From: Parasphingopyxis sp. CP4
GTDB taxonomy: Bacteria; Pseudomonadota; Alphaproteobacteria; Sphingomonadales; Sphingomonadaceae
DNA: 64,000 bases
Direction: 5' to 3'
Assembly (NCBI RefSeq): GCF_013378055.1
Contig: NZ_CP051130.1
Coordinates: 1,054,001-1,118,000 of the forward strand
The position numbers were made by a program, and so were the translations under genes. The notes below the pieces were generated by a model. It did no database searches. It had not been told where the DNA came from and worked only from the letters and a program-made list of their open reading frames with translations. Below are positions 31,647-38,945 of the stretch, piece after piece (the first letter of the stretch is position 1; every line of letters begins with the position of its first letter).

Positions 31647-32540
31647 TCAGCCGATATTCCGCTCTGTCATATAGAGAACAGCGAGCTCGGCGATTTCTTC
31701 TATCGCAAAGTCTACTTCGGCTGCTTCTGCGGTTGGGCGATCGATATAGACGCTGAGCACAAAGGCCGGTCCGCTGGGCGGCCAGACGATGCCGATATCA
31801 TTATACGCGGTACCGCAGCTTCCCGTCTTGTCTCCAACGATCCAACCATCCGGGATCCCGGCACGGATGCGCGTATCGCCGGTTTGATTTGCAATCGCCC
31901 AGTCAGAAAGCTGCTGACGGCCCGATTCGGACAGGATGTCACTGAACACCAGCCGCTGTATCAGGCCGGACATGGCGACCGGACTGGTGGTATCGCGCTC
32001 GTCGCCTTCGGCATTTTCATTGAGCTCCGGTTCCATGCGATCAAGCCGGCTAACTTCGTCACCATGGCTGCGGAAGAATTCCGTCATACCGTCCGGGCCG
32101 CCGATCAGTTCGAGTAAAAGATTGGCGGCAGTATTGTCCGACAAGGTGCTGATCGCTTCGGCCGCCTGCCCGACCGTCATCGACCCGGCCTCAACATAGT
32201 CGCGGGCCGCCGGCGCATAGGCGAGCAGATCCTCCTCGGCAAAAGCCAGCGATTCATCGAGCGTCAAATCGCCAGCCTCGACCCGTTCGAGTACCGCGGC
32301 GCTTAACGCCAGCTTGAATGTCGAGCACATCGCAAAGCGTTCGTCCCCGCGATAGGCGCGCAGGAGATTGCCGCTCTCATCAGTAAGCGCGAACCCGATC
32401 CGCCCGCCAATACGCTGCTCAATCCCTTCGATCACATCTTCGCCGAGGATGTTTTCGATTTGCGGTGAACCTTGAGGTTCGGACGCGCATCCAACCAACA
32501 CCGCCGCGGCCGCAAAGATTCCAAACAAGCCGGCTTTCAT
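31647..32540 (-). CDS. Class A beta-lactamase, lipoprotein type
   Basis: A serine beta-lactamase of 297 residues. Catalytic set complete: Ser73 and Lys76 in M-C-S-T-F-K, S-D-N at 134-136, Glu170 and Asn174 in E-P-E-L-N, K-T-G at 238-240. The signal ends in a lipobox L-V-G-C (15-18), so it is probably anchored to the outer membrane. Cys72 lies just before the active Ser and Cys242 just after K-T-G-S; such a pair, bonded as Cys69-Cys238, is a mark of KPC/SME/GES-type carbapenemases. The start is two bases after the ferredoxin stop, with AAGGGAG upstream, so it belongs to the desulfurase-ferredoxin unit. No ampR-like regulator is nearby. Confidence 0.92.
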   Translation of the reverse strand: MKAGLFGIFAAAAVLVGCASEPQGSPQIENILGEDVIEGIEQRIGGRIGFALTDESGNLLRAYRGDERFAMCSTFKLALSAAVLERVEAGDLTLDESLAFAEEDLLAYAPAARDYVEAGSMTVGQAAEAISTLSDNTAANLLLELIGGPDGMTEFFRSHGDEVSRLDRMEPELNENAEGDERDTTSPVAMSGLIQRLVFSDILSESGRQQLSDWAIANQTGDTRIRAGIPDGWIVGDKTGSCGTAYNDIGIVWPPSGPAFVLSVYIDRPTAEAAEVDFAIEEIAELAVLYMTERNIG

Positions 32541-32542
32541 GG

Positions 32543-32878
32543 CTATCTCCCTTGCATATTGTGAACCGCATCCGGGATGCGCACAGTAAGGCTATCCAGC
32601 TCTTCTGTCAGCCAGATCTGGCAGGCTAGTCGACTATAGCGTGTTACATCAGCGGCCAGGTCGAGCATATCATCTTCCATCTCCTCAGCGCGCGGCAGTT
32701 TGGCAAAATCACCGGGATCGACATGCACATGGCAGGTGGAACAGGCCATCTGCCCTTCGCAGGTCCCTTCCAATGGCTGGCCATCCGTCTGGGCCAGATC
32801 GAGCAATCGGTCACCGGGTTTCGCATTGACCTCGCTCGTCGATTGTCCGTCAGCGGAGATGAAGCGCACCAATGTCAT
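32543..32878 (-). CDS. Adrenodoxin-type [2Fe-2S] ferredoxin
   Basis: A 111-residue electron carrier of the adrenodoxin/Fdx type. The cluster ligands are Cys40, Cys46 and Cys49 in C-E-G-Q-M-A-C-S-T-C, and Cys86 in L-A-C-Q-I-W. Members serve Fe-S cluster assembly or cytochrome P450 enzymes; since it overlaps a cysteine desulfurase gene by four bases (ATGA), a part in cluster assembly is more likely. It could equally be a P450 partner encoded elsewhere. Confidence 0.93.
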   Translation of the reverse strand: MTLVRFISADGQSTSEVNAKPGDRLLDLAQTDGQPLEGTCEGQMACSTCHVHVDPGDFAKLPRAEEMEDDMLDLAADVTRYSRLACQIWLTEELDSLTVRIPDAVHNMQGR

Positions 32879-34005
32879 GCAGTAAGATTAGCCTGCGCAT
32901 CTGCAGCTTCAACGATCAATCGGATGGCAGCCTCCAGCTCTTCCTCGCTTGTGTAGCGCCCAAATCCCAATCGGATCGAAGCGCGCGCGTCGACGTCACT
33001 CAGGCCAAGTGCAGAGAGCACATGGCTAGGCCGGCCAGACCCACTGGCACAGGCTGAGCCAGCGGAGAACGCCACGCCGCGTACGTCCGAAATCAAACGC
33101 GCTGCGTCCAGGCCGGGATAGCGGATGTTGAGATTGCCCGGATAGCGGTCAGTGACCGATCCATTGATAATCCAGTCGTTGCCAAACCGACGCCGCGCCA
33201 GCTCGGCCAAGGCTGTAACATGTACAATATCAGCGTCGCGATTCTGTTGCATCAGTTTCGCAGCCGCCCCGAAACCGGCGCATAAGGCTGGCGACAATGT
33301 GCCGGACCGCAGATCGCCTTCCTGCCCGCCGCCATGCATCAACGGCACGGGCCTCACGCCATCTGCCAGCCAGAGTGCGCCAATACCCTTGGGTCCGTGG
33401 ATCTTGTGTCCCGACATCGCAATCATATCGCAATGCTGCCACGGGACGGGCACCCGACCGAGCGCTTGGACCGCATCGCAGAACATCAGGGCGCCATAGC
33501 GTTTCGCCAGTGCGCCAATCTCGGCAATCGGCTGGATGACACCAATCTCATTGTTGACGCACATCGCGGCAACGAGCGCCACGTCTTCGTCCATAGCGTC
33601 ATCTAGGGCAGCAAGATCAACAAGCCCGTCCGCGCCGACCTCAACAATGGTGAGTGGACAGCCCCATTGGTTCAAAAACTCGCAGCTATCGAGCACCGCT
33701 GCATGTTCGGTCGCCAGCGTGACAATACGCCGGCTGTCCTCCGGGACCGTCGCGAGCGCACCCTTGATCGCCCAGTTCGTTGCCTCCGTTGCGCCGCTGG
33801 TGAAGTAGAGACTACCGTTGTCTGCGCCGAGACACGCCTGAATCTGATCTCTCGCAACCTCAACTGCTGCGGCCGCCTCGCGACCCATTTTGTGCGGCGA
33901 ATGCGGATTACCGAATTTGTCGTCGAGATAGGGCTGTATGGCCGTGCGCGCTTCTGGGGCAATCATCGTGGTTGCCTGGTAATCGAGATAGATCGGCGCG
34001 CTCAT
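32875..34005 (-). CDS. Cysteine desulfurase (NifS/IscS family), copy 1
   Basis: A PLP enzyme that frees sulfur from cysteine as a protein persulfide. The 376-residue product starts with A-P-I-Y-L-D-Y-Q-A-T-T. The PLP lysine lies in I-A-M-S-G-H-K-I-H-G-P-K-G-I-G, and the active cysteine in S-A-G-S-A-C-A-S-G-S. I chose the ATG at 34005, which overlaps the stop of the second desulfurase gene by four bases; the 13 extra upstream residues of the frame are not family-like. No iscU/iscA or iscR is adjacent. Confidence 0.93.
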   Translation of the reverse strand: MSAPIYLDYQATTMIAPEARTAIQPYLDDKFGNPHSPHKMGREAAAAVEVARDQIQACLGADNGSLYFTSGATEATNWAIKGALATVPEDSRRIVTLATEHAAVLDSCEFLNQWGCPLTIVEVGADGLVDLAALDDAMDEDVALVAAMCVNNEIGVIQPIAEIGALAKRYGALMFCDAVQALGRVPVPWQHCDMIAMSGHKIHGPKGIGALWLADGVRPVPLMHGGGQEGDLRSGTLSPALCAGFGAAAKLMQQNRDADIVHVTALAELARRRFGNDWIINGSVTDRYPGNLNIRYPGLDAARLISDVRGVAFSAGSACASGSGRPSHVLSALGLSDVDARASIRLGFGRYTSEEELEAAIRLIVEAADAQANLTA

Positions 34006-35075
34006 GCCGCTCGTCCCTTGGCTTCCGCTGCCAAGCGCTTCCAATCATCCATGAAACGATAGATGTCGGCGCGACTGGTTTGCGGCCCAAAGCTAACCCG
34101 GACCACTTCGGCTGCGTCTGCCTCACTCCATCCCATCGCGGTGAGCACATGGCTGGGCTTCAGACTCCCGGAGGAGCACGCGCTGCCGGCTGAAATTGCG
34201 ATCCCCGCCATATCGAACTGGATGAGCTGCGCATTCGCCGCCATGCCCGGCATGCGATAGGACGCGATTGTTGGAATGCGATCCGCATCTTTCGCGACGA
34301 CGGTGCCGCCTTCCTGCTCGATCGCTTTGTCGAGATGCTCGCGCAATTCGGCTGCCCGACCGACCCAATTATTGGGTGCTTCGAGAGCCGCGGCAAAACC
34401 CATTGCCGCGGGCAGGTTTTCAGTGCCCGGCCGATAGCCGCGCTCTTGTCCGCCAAGCGCATGAAGCGTTGCGAAATCCTTGACCAGCAGCGCGCCGATA
34501 CCGGGCGGTCCGCCCAGCTTATGGGCCGATATTGCGATCAGGTCGGCATCGGGTAATGGCAGCTTCCCGGCAGACTGGCTGCAATCGGCAAACAGCCAAT
34601 TGCCCCCGACATGGACCCGACTGCGCAGCTCTTCGAGATCCTGTTTAACGCCGGTCTCGCTGTTCACCGACTGGATCGCAACCAGCGCAGTCTCTTCCGT
34701 GCCCGACAACATCCAGTTCAACTTGCCCGCATCGACGCGTCCATTTTCATCTACCGGTATGCGTTCGACGTCACCCGCCGCGCGCAGCACAGCATCATGC
34801 TCCACCGCGCTGATGATCACCCGCTCGGCCTTGGTGCAGGAGATCGCAAGGGCGATGGCCTCACTGGCGCCGCTGGTAAAAATGATCTCGCCATCCCACT
34901 CCAGGGCGGTCGCAATCCGCGTGCGTGCATCCTCTAACGCAGCCCGCGCAGCTCGGCCCTCGCCATGCGGCGACGATGGGTTCGCCCAATCTGCAAAAGC
35001 CTCTGCCATCGCATCGCGTGCTTCCGGCAGCATCGGCATGGTTGCCGCATTGTCTAGATAAAGGCGTTCTTTCAA
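34002..35075 (-). CDS. Cysteine desulfurase (NifS/IscS family), copy 2
   Basis: A second PLP cysteine desulfurase, 357 residues if it starts with the TTG at 35075 (L-K-E-R-L-Y-L-D-N-A-A-T). The frame runs to 35186, but the upstream residues are not conserved. PLP lysine in I-S-A-H-K-L-G-G-P-P-G-I-G, active cysteine in G-S-A-C-S-S-G-S. Both enzymes appear complete, and they differ in sequence throughout, so this is an old duplication. It is the first gene of the leftward set ending with the beta-lactamase. Confidence 0.9.
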   Translation of the reverse strand: MKERLYLDNAATMPMLPEARDAMAEAFADWANPSSPHGEGRAARAALEDARTRIATALEWDGEIIFTSGASEAIALAISCTKAERVIISAVEHDAVLRAAGDVERIPVDENGRVDAGKLNWMLSGTEETALVAIQSVNSETGVKQDLEELRSRVHVGGNWLFADCSQSAGKLPLPDADLIAISAHKLGGPPGIGALLVKDFATLHALGGQERGYRPGTENLPAAMGFAAALEAPNNWVGRAAELREHLDKAIEQEGGTVVAKDADRIPTIASYRMPGMAANAQLIQFDMAGIAISAGSACSSGSLKPSHVLTAMGWSEADAAEVVRVSFGPQTSRADIYRFMDDWKRLAAEAKGRAA

Positions 35076-35191
35076 TAGCTTACCCGGTTTTTGTTGCGAA
35101 ACGCTATTAAAATGGCCTATAGCGCCGCCTCTGCTTATGCCCGCATAAGCCCGATTCCCCGCCGTTTCCAGCCAAGGTTGAACCATAGATT

Positions 35192-35848
35192 ATGCCTGAA
35201 GTTATCTTTCCCGGTCCCGATGGTCGCCTTGAAGGCCGTTTCTCACCGCCACCGCGTCCGCGTGCGCCGGTTGCCATGATCCTGCATCCGCACCCGCAAG
35301 GCGGCGGCACCATGAACAATGCGATTGTTCAGGCGCTCTATAAAACCTTCGTGCAACGCGGTTTCGCAACGCTCCGTTTCAACTTCCGCGGCGTCGGCAA
35401 AAGCCAGGGCGAGTTTGACAATGGCGTAGGCGAACTGTCGGATGCTGCGGCAGCCTTGGATTGGATCCAGAGCTTCCACCTTGAAGCCGAAACGACCTGG
35501 GTCGCGGGTTTCTCCTTTGGTTCGCTGATTGGCATGCAGTTGCTGATGCGTCGTCCGGAAATCCGGGGTTTCATCACCATCGCACCGCCGGCCAATATGT
35601 ATGATTTCAGCTTCCTTGCGCCATGCCCCGCATCCGGCGTGATCATCCAGGGCGATGCTGACGAAGTCGCAACGCCGTCGGGCACCCAGAAGCTGGTCGA
35701 CAAGCTCCGCACGCAAAAGCACATCACGATCCAGCATGACGTGATCCCTGGCGCCAATCATTTCTTCGAACGGGAAATGAACCCGCTGATGAAATCGGTC
35801 GACGATTATCTCGACATGCGTCTCGATCCGGATTGCCCAATCAAATAG
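35192..35848 (+). CDS. Alpha/beta hydrolase
   Basis: A 218-residue hydrolase of the short type. The opening H-P-H-P-Q-G-G-G-T-M-N-N (32-43) is the oxyanion-hole region of the YcjY/CinnE-like bacterial family. Nucleophile Ser108 lies in G-F-S-F-G-S, an acidic residue in Q-G-D-A-D-E-V, and His in P-G-A-N-H-F-F. The substrate is unknown, probably a small ester. It diverges from the desulfurase genes, and its last eight bases overlap a small membrane gene on the other strand. Confidence 0.88.
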   Translation: MPEVIFPGPDGRLEGRFSPPPRPRAPVAMILHPHPQGGGTMNNAIVQALYKTFVQRGFATLRFNFRGVGKSQGEFDNGVGELSDAAAALDWIQSFHLEAETTWVAGFSFGSLIGMQLLMRRPEIRGFITIAPPANMYDFSFLAPCPASGVIIQGDADEVATPSGTQKLVDKLRTQKHITIQHDVIPGANHFFEREMNPLMKSVDDYLDMRLDPDCPIK

Positions 35849-36020
35849 GGTTGGGCACCGTCCAGATCAGCACATTTGCCAGAATGACGATTGCCGCAGC
35901 CAGCATCAGCAGGCCGCGCTGTGTGTCGCCGCGCTTGCGCCACAAATAGAGGCCGCCGATGCTCAGGGCGAATACCGCAAACATGGCAATTGAGAGGGCG
36001 ATGTTGGCAGCGAGCAGCAT
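35841..36020 (-). CDS. 59-residue two-helix membrane protein
   Basis: A small frame from ATG at 36020 to TGA at 35841-35843. The product has two hydrophobic segments (about 2-25 and 37-55) joined by a basic turn, W-R-K-R-G-D-T-Q-R-G, the layout of a small inner-membrane protein. AGAGAA lies six bases before the start. It follows the dehydratase gene by nine bases in the same direction and overlaps the hydrolase end by eight bases. I do not recognise a family; the charge pattern, not homology, supports it. Confidence 0.6.
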   Translation of the reverse strand: MLLAANIALSIAMFAVFALSIGGLYLWRKRGDTQRGLLMLAAAIVILANVLIWTVPNPI

Positions 36021-36029
36021 TGTTATTCT

Positions 36030-36998
36030 CTAGCCCTGGATGATTGCTGCGAAAACTGCCGCATCAACATTGCCACCGGATAGCGTGACCATAGTCCGCC
36101 CCTCGGGCTTGGCTTTCCCCGCAAGAACCGCCGCCAATGCCACGGCACCACCCGGTTCAACGACAAGCTGCAACTTCGAAAAGGCCGTGCGCACCGCATG
36201 CGCGACTTCCTCTTCTGTTACTGCAATGCCGGTCGCCCCGTGCGCCGAGAGGATATCAAAGGTGATCGGTGCAACTTCCATCGTCTGGAGCGCGTCGCAG
36301 CGCGTATCGGGTGGATTGGCTCCAACCGGTTCAATCGCGCCATTGGCGAGCGATCGCGCCATATCGTCCCAGCCTTCGGGCTCGACGACTGTAATCTTGG
36401 CATCCGGGAGAACCAGCGCTGCACCGGTTGCCAATCCGCCACCGCCACAACAGATAATCGCGCTGTCAGGTGGCCCGCCAGCTAGCTCGGTCATCTGCTC
36501 AACCGCTTCCAGCGTGGCGGTCCCCTGCCCTTCGACGACCCAGGGATCATCAAAGCTCGGCACAACGATCGCGCCGCGTTCTGCCGCCAGGTCTGCTGCC
36601 AGCTTTTCCCGACTACCGTCCATACGATCATAGGTGACGATTTCCGCTCCCAGACCGCGCGTGCCATCCAGTTTGGCCTTGGGCGCGTCTTCCGGCATCA
36701 CAATCAGCGCGGGTATTCCGAGGCGCTTTGCCGCCCAGGCGACGCCCTGCGCATGGTTCCCAGAAGAAAAGGCGACAACCCCTGTCTCGCGCTCAGCGGG
36801 TGTCATGGCCGAGAGTCGATGATAGCCGCCGCGTAATTTGAATGCGCCAATCGGCTGGAGATTTTCGCACTTCAGCCAAATGCGCCCATGCTCGGTGTCG
36901 AAGGGGATTAGTGGTGTTGGCGGCACAACCTCATGGATACGCGCTGCTGCCTCTTTGATACCCGCCAATGTTGGTGTTCGTGTGTCGTTTTCCTGCAT
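36030..36998 (-). CDS. Threonine/serine dehydratase-like PLP enzyme
   Basis: A fold-type II PLP enzyme of 322 residues. Lys54 in G-A-F-K-L-R-G-G forms the Schiff base, S-S-G-N-H-A-Q-G-V-A holds the substrate loop, and C-G-G-G-G-L is the phosphate-binding loop. There is no C-terminal regulatory ACT domain, so it is like catabolic threonine dehydratase or serine racemase rather than IlvA of 500 residues. Threonine or serine deamination is most likely; which one cannot be told. ilvD lies at 40.7 kb but is not adjacent. Confidence 0.9.
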   Translation of the reverse strand: MQENDTRTPTLAGIKEAAARIHEVVPPTPLIPFDTEHGRIWLKCENLQPIGAFKLRGGYHRLSAMTPAERETGVVAFSSGNHAQGVAWAAKRLGIPALIVMPEDAPKAKLDGTRGLGAEIVTYDRMDGSREKLAADLAAERGAIVVPSFDDPWVVEGQGTATLEAVEQMTELAGGPPDSAIICCGGGGLATGAALVLPDAKITVVEPEGWDDMARSLANGAIEPVGANPPDTRCDALQTMEVAPITFDILSAHGATGIAVTEEEVAHAVRTAFSKLQLVVEPGGAVALAAVLAGKAKPEGRTMVTLSGGNVDAAVFAAIIQG

Positions 36999-37107
36999 CT
37001 GATCTCGCTAGCCCGGTGACCGTGGAGCTGCAATCATGATCGCGCAGGATTTGACAGTTTTTCGGTGCTGCCCCAGTCTCCGCAGGATCAAACATATGGG
37101 GGTCGTA

Positions 37108-37539
37108 ATGAATAGTGCTATTTTGGCGCCAGCTGGCGTTTTGATCTGCTGGACGTTGTTTATGCTGTTATGGATGGCAGCCACTCGCTTCCCGGCAATG
37201 AAAAAGGCCGGTGTCGATCTCGGAGCCAATCCGGGTGGCAGAGGCCAGGATCTGGAAGAAGTACTGCCACCCAGTGTCATGTGGAAATCCCACAATCACA
37301 CACATCTGTTGGAACAGCCGACGCTTTTTTACGCGACCGTGTTCATAATTGCGCTCACCGGAACCGGCGATGCCTGGATCAATGTCTGGCTGGCCTGGGC
37401 CTATGTCGGCATCCGGATCGTACACAGCCTGTTCCAGGCAATCTGGAATATCGTGCCGATCCGCTTCCTGATCTTCGTGCTGGGCACATTCGTGCTGATC
37501 GCATTGGCGCTGCACGCCACCGCCGCCACGCTGCAATAA
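37108..37539 (+). CDS. MAPEG-family membrane protein, first of pair
   Basis: A 143-residue membrane protein with four hydrophobic segments (about 5-24, 67-84, 87-105, 115-138), the MAPEG layout (microsomal glutathione transferase-like). Typical residues: M-W-M-A-A-T-R-F-P-A-M near the first helix, N-H-T-H-L-L-E-Q-P-T-L-F-Y and W-A-Y-V-G-I-R-I-V-H-S. The ATG at 37108 has GGGGG seven bases upstream; the frame extends to 37036 without a better start. It is followed after 18 bases by a second copy. Confidence 0.85.
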   Translation: MNSAILAPAGVLICWTLFMLLWMAATRFPAMKKAGVDLGANPGGRGQDLEEVLPPSVMWKSHNHTHLLEQPTLFYATVFIIALTGTGDAWINVWLAWAYVGIRIVHSLFQAIWNIVPIRFLIFVLGTFVLIALALHATAATLQ

Positions 37540-37557
37540 AAATCATACCGGAGAAAA

Positions 37558-37986
37558 ATGATGGAAACCAACAGCCCAATCCTCGCACCTGTCATCGCAC
37601 TCGCCATCTGGACGCTGGTCATGTGGCTATGGATGTACGCCACCCGGATCCCGGCAATGGGTGCCGCCAAAGTCGATTTCACACCGGGTGTCTACACCAA
37701 TGACGATCTGAAAAAGCTGCCGGTTAAAGTCCAATGGCAAGCCGATAACTACAACCATCTCCATGAAGCACCGACCGTTTTCTATGCGGTAGCGATTACG
37801 CTGGCACTGATCGGCGGTGGCGAAGGCATCAACCTTACCCTGGCATGGGCCTATGTCGGCCTGCGTGTCGTGCACAGCATCTGGCAGAGCACCATCAATA
37901 TCGTGCCCCTGCGTTTTCTGCTCTTCACGCTCAGCACCATCGTTCTCGGTTGGCTAACCGTTAACACCGCACTGCTGGTCTTCTAG
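37558..37986 (+). CDS. MAPEG-family membrane protein, second of pair
   Basis: A 142-residue paralogue of the preceding gene, with the same four-helix plan and the matching segments W-M-Y-A-T-R-I-P-A-M, N-H-L-H-E-A-P-T-V-F-Y and W-A-Y-V-G-L-R-V-V-H-S. The pair is a tandem duplication. GGAGAAAA precedes the start; ATG at 37561 is possible too. The stop overlaps the nitrilase GTG by one base, so the three genes form one unit. MAPEG trimers use glutathione on lipid or peroxide substrates, but bacterial functions are mostly unknown. Confidence 0.85.
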   Translation: MMETNSPILAPVIALAIWTLVMWLWMYATRIPAMGAAKVDFTPGVYTNDDLKKLPVKVQWQADNYNHLHEAPTVFYAVAITLALIGGGEGINLTLAWAYVGLRVVHSIWQSTINIVPLRFLLFTLSTIVLGWLTVNTALLVF

Positions 37987-38945
37987 TGGCGCGCATCGCC
38001 GCGGCCATTGTCCAGGCCGAACCAGTCCCGCTCGATATTTCAGGCGGACTGGAGGCGCTGCCTGCCCATATTTCTGCGGCGGCGGAGAGCGGCGCGCAGG
38101 TGATTGCCTTCGGTGAGACATTTCTCGGCGGCTACCCGATCTGGCTTGACGAATCTCCCGGGGCGGCTTTGTGGGACCATCCAGGCAGCAAGGCGCTGCA
38201 CAAGATCCTGCTCGACCAGGCAGTTGTGGAGAATGACCCGCGACTGGCGCCAATCCAGGAAATTGTTGATCAACGCAACTTGGCCGTCTCGGTGGGCGCG
38301 CATGAGCGGGTGCGATCAAGCCTTGTAAACACCCAATTCCTGTTCCGGCCGGGGCAATCACCCCTGCCCCATCGCAAGCTGGTACCGACCCATGGCGAAC
38401 GGTTGATCTGGGCGCGGGGCGATGGATCAACGCTCGGCGTGCATGAGGCCGATTGGGGCAATGTCGGGCATCTGATTTGCTGGGAGCATTGGATGCCGCT
38501 TGCGCGGGCGGCCATGCACAATCAGGGCGAAGCGATCCATGTTGCGGCCTGGCCAACAGTGCGGGACACCTATTCCATCGCCTCGCGCCATTATGCTTTC
38601 GAAGGACGCTGTTTTGTACTCGCTGCTGGAACGGTTCTGCATCGGAGCGCCCTACTCGACGGGCTTGAACGATGCGGTGGCAACCCCGAAGCGCTATCGC
38701 TGATCGAAGCGATGCCCGACGAGAAGTTACAATTTGGTGGGTCGATGATCATTTCGCCAACCGCGGACATTCTGGCGGAAGCCGGCAATCTTGACGAGAT
38801 CATCCATGCCGAGCTCGACCTGGATCTGATCGGCCAGGGCCTCGCCTCACTCGATACGGACGGCCATTATGCACGGCACGATGTGTTCGAATTGCGCGTG
38901 AATACCGCTGAACAAGCCGGCGTAGTTTTCGACGATCAGAACTAG
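37986..38945 (+). CDS. Nitrilase-superfamily hydrolase
   Basis: A 319-residue enzyme of the nitrilase branch. The Glu-Lys-Cys triad is clear: Glu44 in F-G-E-T-F-L-G-G-Y-P, Lys131 in P-H-R-K-L-V-P-T-H-G-E, Cys165 in L-I-C-W-E-H-W-M-P. C-W-E-H and the T-H-G-E-R segments are those of true nitrilases (nitrile to acid), rather than amidases. It starts with GTG inside the MAPEG stop and overlaps the convergent nnr gene by four bases. The substrate is unknown; arylaliphatic nitriles are the usual guess. Confidence 0.88.
   Translation: MARIAAAIVQAEPVPLDISGGLEALPAHISAAAESGAQVIAFGETFLGGYPIWLDESPGAALWDHPGSKALHKILLDQAVVENDPRLAPIQEIVDQRNLAVSVGAHERVRSSLVNTQFLFRPGQSPLPHRKLVPTHGERLIWARGDGSTLGVHEADWGNVGHLICWEHWMPLARAAMHNQGEAIHVAAWPTVRDTYSIASRHYAFEGRCFVLAAGTVLHRSALLDGLERCGGNPEALSLIEAMPDEKLQFGGSMIISPTADILAEAGNLDEIIHAELDLDLIGQGLASLDTDGHYARHDVFELRVNTAEQAGVVFDDQN

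Noticed and set aside
31647-32540. Beta-lactamase as a recently acquired resistance gene
   Set aside because: No insertion sequence, integron or composition change is seen, and it is fitted tightly into an operon with housekeeping genes.
37051-37080. TTGACA before the MAPEG genes as a sigma-70 promoter
   Set aside because: At 17 bases spacing the -10 position reads CAGTCT, which does not fit TATAAT.
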